Assembly: GCA_016713125.1 (NCBI GenBank)
Contig: JADJPT010000019.1
Span: forward strand, 1 to 64,000
From: Betaproteobacteria bacterium
GTDB lineage: Bacteria > Pseudomonadota > Gammaproteobacteria > Burkholderiales > SG8-39
DNA length: 64,000 bases
Direction of reading: 5' to 3'
A program made the translations under genes and the position numbers. The notes below the pieces were generated by a model. It searched no databases and was not told where the DNA came from. It worked only from the letters and a program-made list of their open reading frames with translations. Below, piece after piece: positions 52,946 through 62,109 of the stretch (position 1 is its first letter; every line of letters starts with the position of its first letter).

Positions 52946-54838
52946 ATGGAAAAACGCCCCTTCCCGATCCGGATCTCCGCCCTCGCGCTGCTGTTTGCCG
53001 CCGGCTTCGCGCTGTACTGGGGCACGCTGCGCCATCCGCTGGTGTTCGACGACGCGCAACTCGGCGAGTCGTTCCTGCGCGCCTATGGCGCCTCGTGGTT
53101 CCACCTCGACCTGCGCTGGTTCGCCTACGCCAGCCTGGGCTGGACCTACGACCTGTTCGACCTGGACTGGGTCTGGTTCCGCGCCGGCAACATCGCGCTG
53201 CACGCCGGCACCGCCGGCCTGCTGTTCCTGCTGATGTCGCGCCTGTTCGGCGCCGTGCTGCCGGCCGGCGCACCGCACGGCCCGGGCGCGAACGCCTATG
53301 CCTTCGCCGGCGCGCTGCTGTTTCTGCTGCATCCGGCCGCGGTGTACGGCACCGCCTACCTGATGCAGCGCTCGATCCTGATGGCCACGCTGTTCTCGCT
53401 GCTCGCGCTCCTGCTGTTCCTCGAGGGACTGCTGCGCGGCGGCCACCGCTGGCACCTCGCGGCCGCGGCGGCGTTCTTCGTCGCCGCCTTCTCGAAGGAG
53501 CATTGCGTGATGCTGCCGGCGGTGGCCGCGGCGATGGCCGTGCTGGTGCGCGGCGCGGCGTCGCACACCCTGCGCGCGACAGCCCGGGAACTGCTGCTGC
53601 CGGCCGTGCTGTTCGCGGCGATCGCGCTGCTGGTGACGTTCAAGCGCCAGGGCCTGCTCGGCGCCCCCTACGAGCCGTTTGCGCAGGCCGCCATCGAACG
53701 GCTGGCCGAAGCGCAATCCGCTTCGTCTGCGGCATCGGCGGCGTCGGCAGAATCTGCGGCGACGGGCGCCGCCGGCAACGCGGACGGCGCGGGCATCTAT
53801 GCACGCAGCATCGTCAACCAGGCCTACCTGTTCTTCCGCTACCTGATGCTCTGGGTGCTGCCCTGGCCGGGCTGGATGTCGATCGACCTGCGGCCGGCCT
53901 TTCCGTCCGGCGTGCTGAGCTGGCCGCAAAGCGCGGGCCTGCTGCTCTGGCTGGCCTGGCCGGTGATCGCGCTCAGGCTGCTGGTGCAGGGCGGCCGCCG
54001 CGGCCTGGCCGGCTTCGGCATGCTCTTTCCCTGGCTGCTGGCGCTGACCGAGTTCTCGGTGGTGCGCATCCAGGAACCCTTCGTGCTGTACCGCAGCTAC
54101 CTGTGGATGGGCGGGCTGGCCGCGCTGCTGCCGGCGGCGTTCGGCGCGCTGTCGCGCAAGGCCGGCGCGATCCTGCTGGCGCTGGCCTGTGCGCTGCTGG
54201 CGCCGGCCAGCCTGAACCGGCAGGCGAGCTTCGCCGACGAAGCGCGCCTGTGGGACGACGCCGTGCGCAAGCTGGACGACCCGCTCTCGCGCGAGGCCGA
54301 GCGCACCTGGCGCGGCCGCGGCGTGGCCCTGTTCCGCGCCGGCCGCTACGACGCGGCCCTGCGCGATTTCGGGCGCGCGCTGGAGATCGACCCGCGCAGC
54401 GCCGACGCCTGGATGTCGCGCGGCTCCCTGTACATGCGCACCGCGCAGAGCGACCTGGCGCTGGCCGACTTCGACCGCGCGCTGCGCTACGCCCCGCAGC
54501 AGGGCGGGCACTACGCGGAGCTGCGCGGACGGCGCTGCGTGGTGCTGCTGCGCCTGCAGAAGCTGGACGAGGCCCTGGACGATTGCGGACAGGCGGTGCG
54601 GCACGACCCGTACTCGGCACAGCACCAGACCAGCCTGGGCATGACGCATGCGCTGCGTCGCGAAGCGCGCCAGGCCGAGGCGGCCTACGCGCGTGCGCTC
54701 GAACTGGCACCGGCCTACGCCGACGCCCACTACCAGTACGCGGTGCTGCTCGCCGGCACCGGGCGCGCAGCCGAGGCCCGGCCGCACTTCGCGCGCGCCT
54801 GCGCCGCCGGGCTGCAGGCGGCGTGCAAGCGGCAGTAG
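52946..54838 (+). CDS. multi-pass membrane protein with C-terminal TPR repeats (TMTC-like, possible GT-C transferase)
   Basis: A 630-residue protein. ATG 52946 is followed by a membrane helix (SALALLFAAGFALYWG), then HPLVFDDAQLG with an acidic pair in the first periplasmic loop, about eight to ten helices with LMQRSILMATLFSLLALLLF and AAFFVAAFSKEHCVMLPAV, an Ala/Ser linker (about 250-275) and four TPR units (about 450-620). This order recalls eukaryotic TMTC O-mannosyltransferases and bacterial relatives. The donor and target are unknown. It converges with the SDR gene. Confidence 0.8.
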   Translation: MEKRPFPIRISALALLFAAGFALYWGTLRHPLVFDDAQLGESFLRAYGASWFHLDLRWFAYASLGWTYDLFDLDWVWFRAGNIALHAGTAGLLFLLMSRLFGAVLPAGAPHGPGANAYAFAGALLFLLHPAAVYGTAYLMQRSILMATLFSLLALLLFLEGLLRGGHRWHLAAAAAFFVAAFSKEHCVMLPAVAAAMAVLVRGAASHTLRATARELLLPAVLFAAIALLVTFKRQGLLGAPYEPFAQAAIERLAEAQSASSAASAASAESAATGAAGNADGAGIYARSIVNQAYLFFRYLMLWVLPWPGWMSIDLRPAFPSGVLSWPQSAGLLLWLAWPVIALRLLVQGGRRGLAGFGMLFPWLLALTEFSVVRIQEPFVLYRSYLWMGGLAALLPAAFGALSRKAGAILLALACALLAPASLNRQASFADEARLWDDAVRKLDDPLSREAERTWRGRGVALFRAGRYDAALRDFGRALEIDPRSADAWMSRGSLYMRTAQSDLALADFDRALRYAPQQGGHYAELRGRRCVVLLRLQKLDEALDDCGQAVRHDPYSAQHQTSLGMTHALRREARQAEAAYARALELAPAYADAHYQYAVLLAGTGRAAEARPHFARACAAGLQAACKRQ

Positions 54839-54863
54839 CGGAGTACGCGGGCGGCTCGCCGCC

Positions 54864-55709
54864 CTAGGCCGTGCGCGTAGGGTTGCGCAGCGCGAGGATG
54901 TCTTCCATGCGCGTCCGCACGTCCTTCAGGATGCGCGGATGCGGCAGCACGTAGAAGCGCTGCTCGCGCACCGCATCGAAACTCAGTCCGGCCACATCGT
55001 CGGCCGTGACCTTGCCCTTCTCCAGCAGCACGCGCACCTGTTCACGGGTGGCACGCTCGGCCTCGCTCTCAGGTCGTTCGCGCAGTTCCTGCGGACGGTT
55101 GCGCTGCGCGTTCCAGATGTTGGTCGGCACCCAGGCCGGACACAGCACCGAGGCGCGCACCTGTGCGGAGACTTCGCACAGGTCGTGGTACAGGACTTCG
55201 GACAGCGCCACCACCGCATGCTTGGACAGCGCATAGGGTGCGGTCGAACCCATGGCGAGGAAGCCGGCCACCGAGGCGGTGTTGACGATATGCCCTTCCT
55301 CGCCTTGCGCGAGCAGGATGGGCGTGAACACGCGCACGCCGTGGATGACACCCCAGACGTTGACGCCGAGCACCCATTGCCAGTCGGCCGTGCTGGCTTC
55401 CCAGGCCTTGAGCCGCACTCCGCCCACGCCGGCGTTGTTGAACAGCAGGTGCACCTTGCCGTAAGCCTGCAGCGCGGCCTGCGCCAGCGCCTCCACCGAT
55501 TCGGCCTTGCTCACGTCGGTGTGCACGGCGATGGCCTCCACCGAGGGCGCCTGCGCGCGCACCTCGGCCAGCGCGCTGGCGAGAGCGGCCTCCTCGATGT
55601 CGGCCAGCACCACGCGCATGCCCTCGCGCGCCGCGCGCTTCGCCAGCGCCAAGCCGATGCCGCTCGCCGCTCCCGTGACCACCGCCACCCTGCCCGCCAG
55701 TTCGCGCAT
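54864..55709 (-). CDS. short-chain dehydrogenase/reductase
   Basis: A 281-residue classical SDR: TGAASGIGLALAKR (about 12-25), NNAGVGG (about 90), Ser in VNTASVAGF and YALSKHA (Tyr, Lys) active site. ATG 55709 chosen so that ELAGRVAVVTGA is at the N-terminus; the longer frame upstream overlaps the Bug-gene promoter. Substrate unknown. Divergent from a Bug gene. Confidence 0.9.
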   Translation of the reverse strand: MRELAGRVAVVTGAASGIGLALAKRAAREGMRVVLADIEEAALASALAEVRAQAPSVEAIAVHTDVSKAESVEALAQAALQAYGKVHLLFNNAGVGGVRLKAWEASTADWQWVLGVNVWGVIHGVRVFTPILLAQGEEGHIVNTASVAGFLAMGSTAPYALSKHAVVALSEVLYHDLCEVSAQVRASVLCPAWVPTNIWNAQRNRPQELRERPESEAERATREQVRVLLEKGKVTADDVAGLSFDAVREQRFYVLPHPRILKDVRTRMEDILALRNPTRTA

Positions 55710-55794
55710 GCCGACTCCAATCGTTGTCCGGATCCGTCCCGGATTATCGCAGTCTGTGCTAAAAAGCCCGCTCCAACCGCAGGAGACATCCGCA

Positions 55795-56763
55795 ATGAGA
55801 CTCGCAAAGAGCCTGCTCGCCGCAGCAGTCCTGCTGGCCGCCATGCCGGCGGCGCATGCCCAGGACTATCCGGCCAAACCCCTGCGCATGATCGTGCCCT
55901 TCGCCCCGGGCGGCGGCATCGACATCCTCGGCCGCACCCTGGGACAGAAGCTCGCCGAACGCTGGAAGCAGCCGGTGGTGATCGAGAACCGCCCGGGCGC
56001 CAGCGGCAACATCGGCACCGAACTGGCGGCGAAATCCGCAGCCGACGGCTACACGCTGCTGATGTCGGTCAACACCATCGTCATGGTGCCCAGCCTGAAC
56101 CCGAAGACGCCGTACCACCCGGTGAAGGACTTCACCCCGGTTTCGCCGGTGGCCATCGGCCGGCTGTCGCTGGTGGCCAACCCGGCATTGAACGTGAAGA
56201 GCGTGGCCGAACTGGTGGCGCTGGCCAGGAAGGAACCCGGCAGGCTCAACTACGGCTCGCCGGGCAGCGGCACGCCGCACCACCTGGCGATGGAGCTGTT
56301 CAAGCAGCGCGCCGGGGTGGATCTCACGCACATCCCGTACAAGGGCTCGGACGGATTCCTCTCGGGCATCCTCGGCGGGCAGACGCAGGCGGTGTTCATG
56401 CCCATCCACCAGGCCCTGGCGCAGGTGAACGCCGGCAAGCTGGTGATGCTTTCGGCCGGCGGCACGCAGCGCGCCGCCGTCACGCCCAACGTGCCCTCGC
56501 TGGCCGAAGCCGCGGGCATCCGCGATATCGACGTCGACATGTGGTACGCGATGTACCTGCCGGCCGGCGCACCGCGCGAGATCGTCACCCGGCTGAATGC
56601 CGAGCTGAACGCGATCCTGAAGCTGCCCGAGGTGATGGAGACCCTGGGCAGGCAGGGCCTCACGCCCACCGGCGGCACGCCCGAGGAACTCGCGGCGCTC
56701 ACCTCCAACGACCTCGCGCGCTGGGCGAAGGTCATCTCCGAAGCGAAGATCAAGGCGGACTGA
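55795..56763 (+). CDS. Bug/TctC-type tripartite tricarboxylate binding protein
   Basis: A 322-residue periplasmic protein from ATG 55795 (AGGAGA upstream). Signal peptide ends at AHA/Q (about 22). PLRMIVPFAPGGG, VIENRPGASGNIG, LTHIPYKGSDG identify the family. Co-transcribed with the flavin monooxygenase one base downstream, so the bound ligand may be its aromatic or cyclic acid substrate. Confidence 0.93.
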   Translation: MRLAKSLLAAAVLLAAMPAAHAQDYPAKPLRMIVPFAPGGGIDILGRTLGQKLAERWKQPVVIENRPGASGNIGTELAAKSAADGYTLLMSVNTIVMVPSLNPKTPYHPVKDFTPVSPVAIGRLSLVANPALNVKSVAELVALARKEPGRLNYGSPGSGTPHHLAMELFKQRAGVDLTHIPYKGSDGFLSGILGGQTQAVFMPIHQALAQVNAGKLVMLSAGGTQRAAVTPNVPSLAEAAGIRDIDVDMWYAMYLPAGAPREIVTRLNAELNAILKLPEVMETLGRQGLTPTGGTPEELAALTSNDLARWAKVISEAKIKAD

Positions 56764-56764
56764 C

Positions 56765-58006
56765 ATGGAAGTGATGATCATCGGCGGCGGCATCGCCGGG
56801 CTCACCCTGGCCCTGGAACTGCACCGCGTGGGCATAGCCTCGCGCGTCTATGAATCCACGCCGGAGTTTCGCGCCGTGGGCGTGGGCATCAACCTGCTGC
56901 CCCATTCGACCAAGGTGCTGGGCGACCTCGGCCTGGTCGAGCGGCTGGCCGAACTGTCGATCACCACCCGCGAGGCGGTGTTCTACAACCGCTTCGGCCA
57001 GTTCGTGCACAGCGAGCCGGCCGGCCGCCACGCGGGCTACGACTGGCCGCAGTTCTCGATCCACCGCGGCGACCTGCAGATGGCGCTTCTCGAAGCCTTC
57101 AAGGCGCGCGTCGGCGCGGACCGCCTGCAGATGGGCTGGAAGTGCACCGGCTTCACCCAGGACGGCAGCGGCGTGACGGCGAACTTCGTGTCGGCCTCGG
57201 ACGGCCAGGCCCTGCCCCCGCAGCGGGCGGCCATGCTGGTCGCCTGCGATGGGCTGCACTCGGCGGTGCGCAGGCAATTGCACCCGGACGAGGGCGCGCC
57301 CAAGTATTCAGGCGTCAACATGTGGCGCGGCGTGACCCGCATGAAGCCGTTCCTGTCCGGCGCGAGCATGACGCGGGTGGGCTGGATCGTGCCGGCCAAG
57401 ATGGTGATCTACCCGATCCGCGACAATATCGACGCCGAAGGCAACCAGCTGGTGAACTGGGTGGCCGAAGTCACCACGCCGCAGTACGAAAAGCGCGACT
57501 GGAACCGCGCCGGCCGGCTGGAGGATTTCATCGGCCCGTACGCCGACTGGACCTTCGACTGGCTGGACGTGCCGGCGATGCTGCGCAACGCCGACATGGT
57601 CCTGGAGTTCCCGATGATCGACCAGGACCCGCTGCCCTGGTGGACGCAGGGCCGGGTCACGCTGATGGGCGATGCGGCGCACCCGATGGTGCCGCGCGGC
57701 TCGAACGGCGCGGGACAGGCGATCCTCGACGCGCGCGCGATGACCGAGGAACTGCTGAAGTCGAACGATCCGGTGCAGGCCTTCGCGGCCTACGAGGCGC
57801 GGCGCCTGCCGGTGACCTCGAACGTGGTGCTGACCAACCGCAAGAACCCGCCCGACGCGATCCTGCGCGAAGTCTGGCAGCGCAGCGGCGACAAGCCGTT
57901 CAAGCGCATCGAGGACCTGATCAGCCGCGAGGAGATCATGGCGATCTCCGACGGCTACAAGGTGGTGGCCGGGTACGACAGGAAGACGGTGGACAAGGCC
58001 GCCTGA
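56765..58006 (+). CDS. FAD-dependent monooxygenase (flavin-dependent oxidoreductase)
   Basis: A 413-residue group-A flavin monooxygenase. GGGIAGLTLALEL (7-19) binds FAD; second FAD motif LMGDAAHPMVPRGSNGAGQAILDARAM in the C-terminal third (here shown by GDAAHP). Pattern PQFSIHRGDLQMALLEA fits salicylate- and 3-hydroxybenzoate-hydroxylase relatives. NAD(P)H-dependent hydroxylation is inferred. Starts one base after the Bug gene. Confidence 0.88.
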   Translation: MEVMIIGGGIAGLTLALELHRVGIASRVYESTPEFRAVGVGINLLPHSTKVLGDLGLVERLAELSITTREAVFYNRFGQFVHSEPAGRHAGYDWPQFSIHRGDLQMALLEAFKARVGADRLQMGWKCTGFTQDGSGVTANFVSASDGQALPPQRAAMLVACDGLHSAVRRQLHPDEGAPKYSGVNMWRGVTRMKPFLSGASMTRVGWIVPAKMVIYPIRDNIDAEGNQLVNWVAEVTTPQYEKRDWNRAGRLEDFIGPYADWTFDWLDVPAMLRNADMVLEFPMIDQDPLPWWTQGRVTLMGDAAHPMVPRGSNGAGQAILDARAMTEELLKSNDPVQAFAAYEARRLPVTSNVVLTNRKNPPDAILREVWQRSGDKPFKRIEDLISREEIMAISDGYKVVAGYDRKTVDKAA

Positions 58007-58025
58007 GCCGCGCCGCAGAACCGTC

Positions 58026-58520
58026 ATGGCGCGCGTGCGGCATCCGTACATCATCGACATCGAGGCTTCGGGTTTCGGACCGCACAGCTATCCGATCGAG
58101 GTCGGCCTGGCGCTCGAGCACAGCGTCAAGTACTGCAGCCTGATTGCGCCGGCCGCGGAGTGGACGCACTGGGACCACGAGGCCGAGAAAGTGCACTGCG
58201 TGCCGCGCGAGACGCTGCGGGCCCACGGCAAGCCCGCTGCCGAGGTGGCGGCGGCACTGAATGAGCTGCTGGGCTCCGCCACCGTCTACAGCGACGGCTG
58301 GGTGGTGGATCAGCCCTGGCTGATCCGCCTGTTCAGCCAGGCCCGCATCCGCCAGGCCTTCTCCATCAGCCCGCTGGAGATGATCCTTACCGAGGCGCAG
58401 ATGGCGGTATGGCACGAGGTCAAGGCGCAGGTCGTGGACGAGCTGGAACTGCGCCGGCACCGCGCGAGCTCCGACGCGCAGATCGTGCAGGAGACCTACC
58501 TGCGCACCAGGGATCGCTAG
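58026..58520 (+). CDS. DnaQ-like 3'-5' exonuclease-fold protein
   Basis: A 164-residue DEDDh-type protein. Exo I motif IIDIEASGFG (Asp10, Glu12), Exo II-like VYSDGWVVDQPWL and Exo III HRASSDAQ (His and Asp). All four acidic/His positions are conserved, so nuclease activity on DNA or RNA is plausible. Starts 19 nt after the flavin gene. Role unknown. Confidence 0.75.
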   Translation: MARVRHPYIIDIEASGFGPHSYPIEVGLALEHSVKYCSLIAPAAEWTHWDHEAEKVHCVPRETLRAHGKPAAEVAAALNELLGSATVYSDGWVVDQPWLIRLFSQARIRQAFSISPLEMILTEAQMAVWHEVKAQVVDELELRRHRASSDAQIVQETYLRTRDR

Positions 58521-58552
58521 GTCCGGCGGTCAGGACCCGCGGCGGGTCGCGC

Positions 58553-59125
58553 TCACCATGCGCCGCCGACGTTCAGCAGCGCCATCACGCCGAGCACCGC
58601 GAACACCGCCGCCGCGACCATGTGCACGGTGCGCACCGGCACCTTGCGGATGATGCGCTCGCCCAGCAGCACGGCCGGCACGTTGGCCAGCATCATGCCC
58701 AGCGTGGTGCCGGCCAGCACCCAGAAGAAGGTGTCGTAGCGTGCCGCCAGCGCCACCGTGGCCACCTGGGTCTTGTCGCCCATCTCGACGAAGAAGAAGG
58801 CGATCAGCGTGGCGCCGAACACGCCGAAGCGCAGCGCCTTGCCGTCCTTCTCCTCGTCGAACTTGTCCGGCACCAGAGTCCAGGCCGCCATGGCGAGGAA
58901 CGACAGGCCGAGGATCCAGCGCATGGCGTCGTAGCCCAGCGCCTGCGTGATCCAGGTGCCCACGGCGGCGGCCAGCGCGTGGTTGGCCAGCGTGGCGACG
59001 AGGATGCCCAGGCAGATCGGGACCGGCTTGCGATAGCGCGCGGCGAGTACCAACGCCAGCAACTGGGTTTTGTCGCCGATCTCGGCGAGCGCGACGATAC
59101 CGGTGGAGACGAGGAAGGCTTCCAA
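58553..59125 (-). CDS. TMEM165/GDT1 family cation transporter
   Basis: About 190 residues in six helices with the duplicated signature EIGDKTQLLALVLAARY and EMGDKTQVATVALAARY, typical of MneA/GDT1-type Mn2+ or Ca2+ exporters. Start is likely TTG 59125, giving the standard length; a longer open frame to 59236 would add about 37 atypical residues. No yybP-ykoY motif was recognised upstream. Divergent from the PanE-like gene. Confidence 0.85.
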   Translation of the reverse strand: MEAFLVSTGIVALAEIGDKTQLLALVLAARYRKPVPICLGILVATLANHALAAAVGTWITQALGYDAMRWILGLSFLAMAAWTLVPDKFDEEKDGKALRFGVFGATLIAFFFVEMGDKTQVATVALAARYDTFFWVLAGTTLGMMLANVPAVLLGERIIRKVPVRTVHMVAAAVFAVLGVMALLNVGGAW

Positions 59126-59322
59126 GGCGGGGGATCGAAGTTCGAAGCGGCAAACAGGGGCGCGAACTATACCCCACCGCGTCCCGCATGCTGCATTGCA
59201 CCTTGCATCGCGCCACCGCTTCATGCTGCAACGCACGAAGCGTTTTCGTGAACCTTAGATTGCACTGCAGGGTCTTACTGCCTAGCATTGCGCACTCTGA
59301 AATCTCATCTCAGGAGCCATCC

Positions 59323-60396
59323 GTGGCCAAAAAATACAAGATCCTGATCATGGGCGCCTCGTACGGTTCGCTGCTCGCGACCAAGCTGGTGCTCGCCGGT
59401 CACAGCACGAAACTCGTCTGCCTGCCTGCGGAGGTCGAGGCCTTCAACAAGGATGGCGCGATCATCCGCATGCCGATCAAGGGCCGCGAAGGCCTGGTCG
59501 AGATCAGCACCAGCAAGTCGGCCCCCGGCCTGCTTTCGGCCGCCGGCCCGCAGGAGGTCAAGCCTGCCGACTTCGACCTGGTGGTGCTCGCCATGCAGGA
59601 GCCGCAGTACCGCTCGGCCGGCGTGCGCGAGCTGCTCGACGCGGTGGCGAAGTCGCGCGTGCCCTGCATGTCGATCATGAACATGCCGCCGCTGCCCTAC
59701 CTCGCGCGCATCCCCGGCGTGAACCCGGCTGCCTGCCGCGACTGCTACGCCGATCCCACCGTATGGGACAGCTTCGATCCGAAGAGCATGACGCTGTGCA
59801 GCCCGGATCCGCAGGCCTTCCGCCCGCCCGAAGAGAAGATCAACGTGCTGCAGGTGCGCCTGCCGACCAACTTCAAGTCCGCGCGCTTCGAGTCCGAAGC
59901 GCACACGCAGATGCTGCGCGAGATCGCCGCGGACGTGGAGGCCGTGCGCTTCGACGTGGGCGGCGAGAAGATCGAACTGCCGGTGAAGCTCAAGGTGCAC
60001 GACTCGGTGTTCGTGCCGCTGGCCAAGTGGAGCATGCTGCTGGCCGGGAACTACCGCTGCATACAGAAGGACGACATGCGCGCGATCAAGGACGCGGTGC
60101 ACAGCGACCTGGCCGCCACGCGCGCGGTCTACGACTGGGTGTTCAAGCTGTGCATCTCGCTGGGCGCGAAGGAATCCGACCTGGTGCCGTTCGAGAAGTA
60201 CGCCTCGGCCGCGCAGGGCCTGGGCAGCCCCTCGTCCGCCGCGCGCGCGCTGTTCGGCGGAGCGCCGTACATCGAGCGCGTCGACCGCCTGGTGCAGAGC
60301 ATCGCCGCGCAGAAGGGCCAGAAGCTGGCCGCGATCGACGAGATCGTCGGCCTGGTCGATGCCCGGCTGGAGATGAACCGCAAGAAAGCCGCCTGA
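59323..60396 (+). CDS. ketopantoate reductase-like (PanE/ApbA) family protein
   Basis: A 357-residue protein: GTG start at 59323, set by CAGGAG seven bases upstream. Rossmann ILIMGASYGSLLATKLVLAGH (nucleotide-binding GxxxGxxLA variant). VVLAMQEPQY and a helical C-terminal part follow. Longer than PanE (about 300), so possibly an opine- or other 2-oxo-acid reductase. Followed by a bidirectional terminator. Confidence 0.8.
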   Translation: MAKKYKILIMGASYGSLLATKLVLAGHSTKLVCLPAEVEAFNKDGAIIRMPIKGREGLVEISTSKSAPGLLSAAGPQEVKPADFDLVVLAMQEPQYRSAGVRELLDAVAKSRVPCMSIMNMPPLPYLARIPGVNPAACRDCYADPTVWDSFDPKSMTLCSPDPQAFRPPEEKINVLQVRLPTNFKSARFESEAHTQMLREIAADVEAVRFDVGGEKIELPVKLKVHDSVFVPLAKWSMLLAGNYRCIQKDDMRAIKDAVHSDLAATRAVYDWVFKLCISLGAKESDLVPFEKYASAAQGLGSPSSAARALFGGAPYIERVDRLVQSIAAQKGQKLAAIDEIVGLVDARLEMNRKKAA

Positions 60397-60417
60397 GCGC
60401 CGCGCCGTCCGGCAAGT

Positions 60418-60449
60418 AAAAAGGGCCGCTCGTTCGAGCGGCCCTTTTT
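60418..60449. terminator. bidirectional rho-independent terminator
   Basis: AAAAAGGGCCGCTCG, TT, CGAGCGGCCCTTTTT. A 15-bp perfect stem with T-runs on both strands, between the convergent PanE-like and UGSC genes. Confidence 0.9.
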
Positions 60450-60477
60450 GTTTCAGCCCTGCTTCGGCACCTGCGTC

Positions 60478-61008
60478 TCAACCCTTGCGGGCGGTCAGCA
60501 GCGGCACGATTTCCTTCACCGCGGCCTGCGCCTTCTCGCGCAGGATCGCGTCGTCGTTGTTGGCGACGGGATGGCCGATGATCGAGAACGGATAGCCCGG
60601 CAGTCCGTTCAGTTCGCCCACCAGCTCGGCGCTTCGTATGAAGCGGTCGGTGATGATGGCGACGGCGGGAATTCCCAGCCGTTCGGCCTCAATGGCGTCG
60701 TGCAGACTGCACGACGAGCAACTCCCTCAGTCGCCGATGGCGGAGAGGACGGCGTCCGCTCCGCTCAGCTCCGCGAGCATCTGCGGCGGCACCGGCCGCG
60801 AGGCGTCGGGCTTGCGGCGGCGGATGAACTCGCGCACGCCGTAATCCTTGCGCAGGATCTCCTCGATGAAGTCGAACAGGCGCTCGGTGCCGATCTTCGC
60901 GTTGTCGATCATGCCGACCACCGCGCCGTTCAGGGATGCGAGGGCCGGCGCCATCTGCATGGCCTCCCCCTGCGCCCCCTGCCGGGGATCCAGAACTCTG
61001 ATTGTCAT
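60478..61008 (-). CDS. UGSC-family selenoprotein, in-frame TGA at codon 94 read as selenocysteine
   Basis: ATG 61008 follows GGAGAA. Codons 1-93 end LSGADAVLSAIGD; codon 94 is TGA (60729-60727); the same frame then goes on GSCSSCSLHDAIEAERLG and open to TGA at 60480-60478, 177 codons in all. The U-G-S-C and following C are the redox motif (Sec94, Cys97, Cys100) that names the UGSC selenoprotein family. Downstream residues keep a protein-like composition (IPAVAIITDRF, YPFSIIGHPVANNDDAI). A hairpin starts 10 nt after TGA. A redox role, thiol-peroxidase or reductase-like, is inferred. The Sec machinery (selABCD) must lie elsewhere. Confidence 0.85.
60696..60716 (-). promoter_or_regulatory. bacterial SECIS-like hairpin of the UGSC gene
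   Basis: In the mRNA: CGTCGTGCA, loop GTC, TGCACGACG, a 9-bp perfect stem with a 3-nt loop whose first base is G. It begins 10 nt and its loop 19 nt after the TGA, within the usual range for bacterial SECIS elements. Confidence 0.75.
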
Positions 61009-61034
61009 GGGCGATTCTCCTTGTTGGGGCGCGC

Positions 61035-62078
61035 TCAGGCGCCGATGGGGGTGGTGACTGCCAGCGATTTCTTGCCGTACCACGGCGGCACGATGGCGCC
61101 GAAGCCGCCTGCCGGGCCACCGGCGGCGACCACCAGCAGGTCGTCCGGGGAGCGCAGCGCGCGATAGACCTTGTCCTCGTCCTTGCGTCCGGCGACCGCG
61201 GCCTTGCCGACGGTGCGCCACTCTCCGCGCTTCACGGTGGCCACCTCGAAGGTGTACTCGCGGATGTCCTGCTTGGTCCAGCCGGCCGCCGAGAAGATCT
61301 CGCGATGCTGCTTGGGGATCACATAGGCGTAGTTCCCCTCCCAGATCGAATAGGTCAGCATGTTCGAGCGTATCGCCGCCGCATAGGTGTCGAGGATCTC
61401 CTTCGGCTCGTGCGTCCATTCGTTCATGATCTGGTGCGGCGACTCGACCTGCATGACCGTGACCGACGAGGTGCCGGCCGGCACGCCGCGCTCGACCGAC
61501 AGCGGCAGCCAGGGCGAGTCCTCCTCGTCCTCTGCGATGCAGAACGTGAACTTCCCCGGGTGGCCCAGCGTGGAGCGATCCAGCTGGCCGGGAATGCCGC
61601 CCAGCACGTTCAGCAGGAACAGGCGGATGCTGCGGCCGATGGTGGCGTTGGCGCGGCTGGCGTTGGCCAGCACGTTGTGCGTGCTGTTCATGCCCAGGGC
61701 CTGGCGGATCGGCCCGTTCACGACGATGAACGGCGCGCTGCCGCCGGTGCTGGCGGTGCTGCCGTGCAGCGCGTAGTCGGCATGGCACATGCCCTTGACG
61801 ATGGCCACCACCACCGGCATGTACTCGGGCAGGCAGCCGGCCATCAGCGCGGAGATCGCGATCTTCTCGGCGCTGATGCGGCGGCGGCGCACCGGCTCGA
61901 CGCCGATGATGTCGCCGGCCGCGAGCCCCGCCGCGGCGAGAAAGCGCGCCACTCCGGCCTCGGTGGGCGGCACCACCGGGAGCCCGTCGGTCCATCCGTT
62001 GCGCTGGAACAACTCGTTCGCCTCGAAGGCGTCTTCGACTTCGAGAACGTCGCTGGCCAAACCCGGTGCGTTGCTCAT
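61035..62078 (-). CDS. conserved hypothetical protein, UGSC operon partner
   Basis: About 347 residues from ATG 62078 (GGAGA upstream; ATG 62123 is an alternative that would overlap CaiB). No domain recognised. Notable segments: NELFQRNGWTDGLPVVPPTE, CLPEYMPVVVAIVKGMCHADYAL, IVVNGPIRQALGMNSTHNVL, KFTFCIAEDEEDSPWLPL and the C-terminus PPWYGKKSLAVTTPIGA. No signal peptide; soluble. It lies 26 nt before the UGSC start, in the same operon, so the two probably act together. Confidence 0.75.
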   Translation of the reverse strand: MSNAPGLASDVLEVEDAFEANELFQRNGWTDGLPVVPPTEAGVARFLAAAGLAAGDIIGVEPVRRRRISAEKIAISALMAGCLPEYMPVVVAIVKGMCHADYALHGSTASTGGSAPFIVVNGPIRQALGMNSTHNVLANASRANATIGRSIRLFLLNVLGGIPGQLDRSTLGHPGKFTFCIAEDEEDSPWLPLSVERGVPAGTSSVTVMQVESPHQIMNEWTHEPKEILDTYAAAIRSNMLTYSIWEGNYAYVIPKQHREIFSAAGWTKQDIREYTFEVATVKRGEWRTVGKAAVAGRKDEDKVYRALRSPDDLLVVAAGGPAGGFGAIVPPWYGKKSLAVTTPIGA

Positions 62079-62109
62079 GAGCGGCGAGTCTCCAATGTCT
62101 TCGTTGTGT

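Noticed and set aside
50165..54838. A 1557-codon plus-strand open frame
   Set aside because: Only its last 630 codons (from 52946) encode the TPR protein; the rest is antisense to the IlvD/Edd and DenD-like genes.
58553..59322. Possible yybP-ykoY manganese riboswitch upstream of the TMEM165-type gene
   Set aside because: The characteristic conserved elements were not found in the leader.
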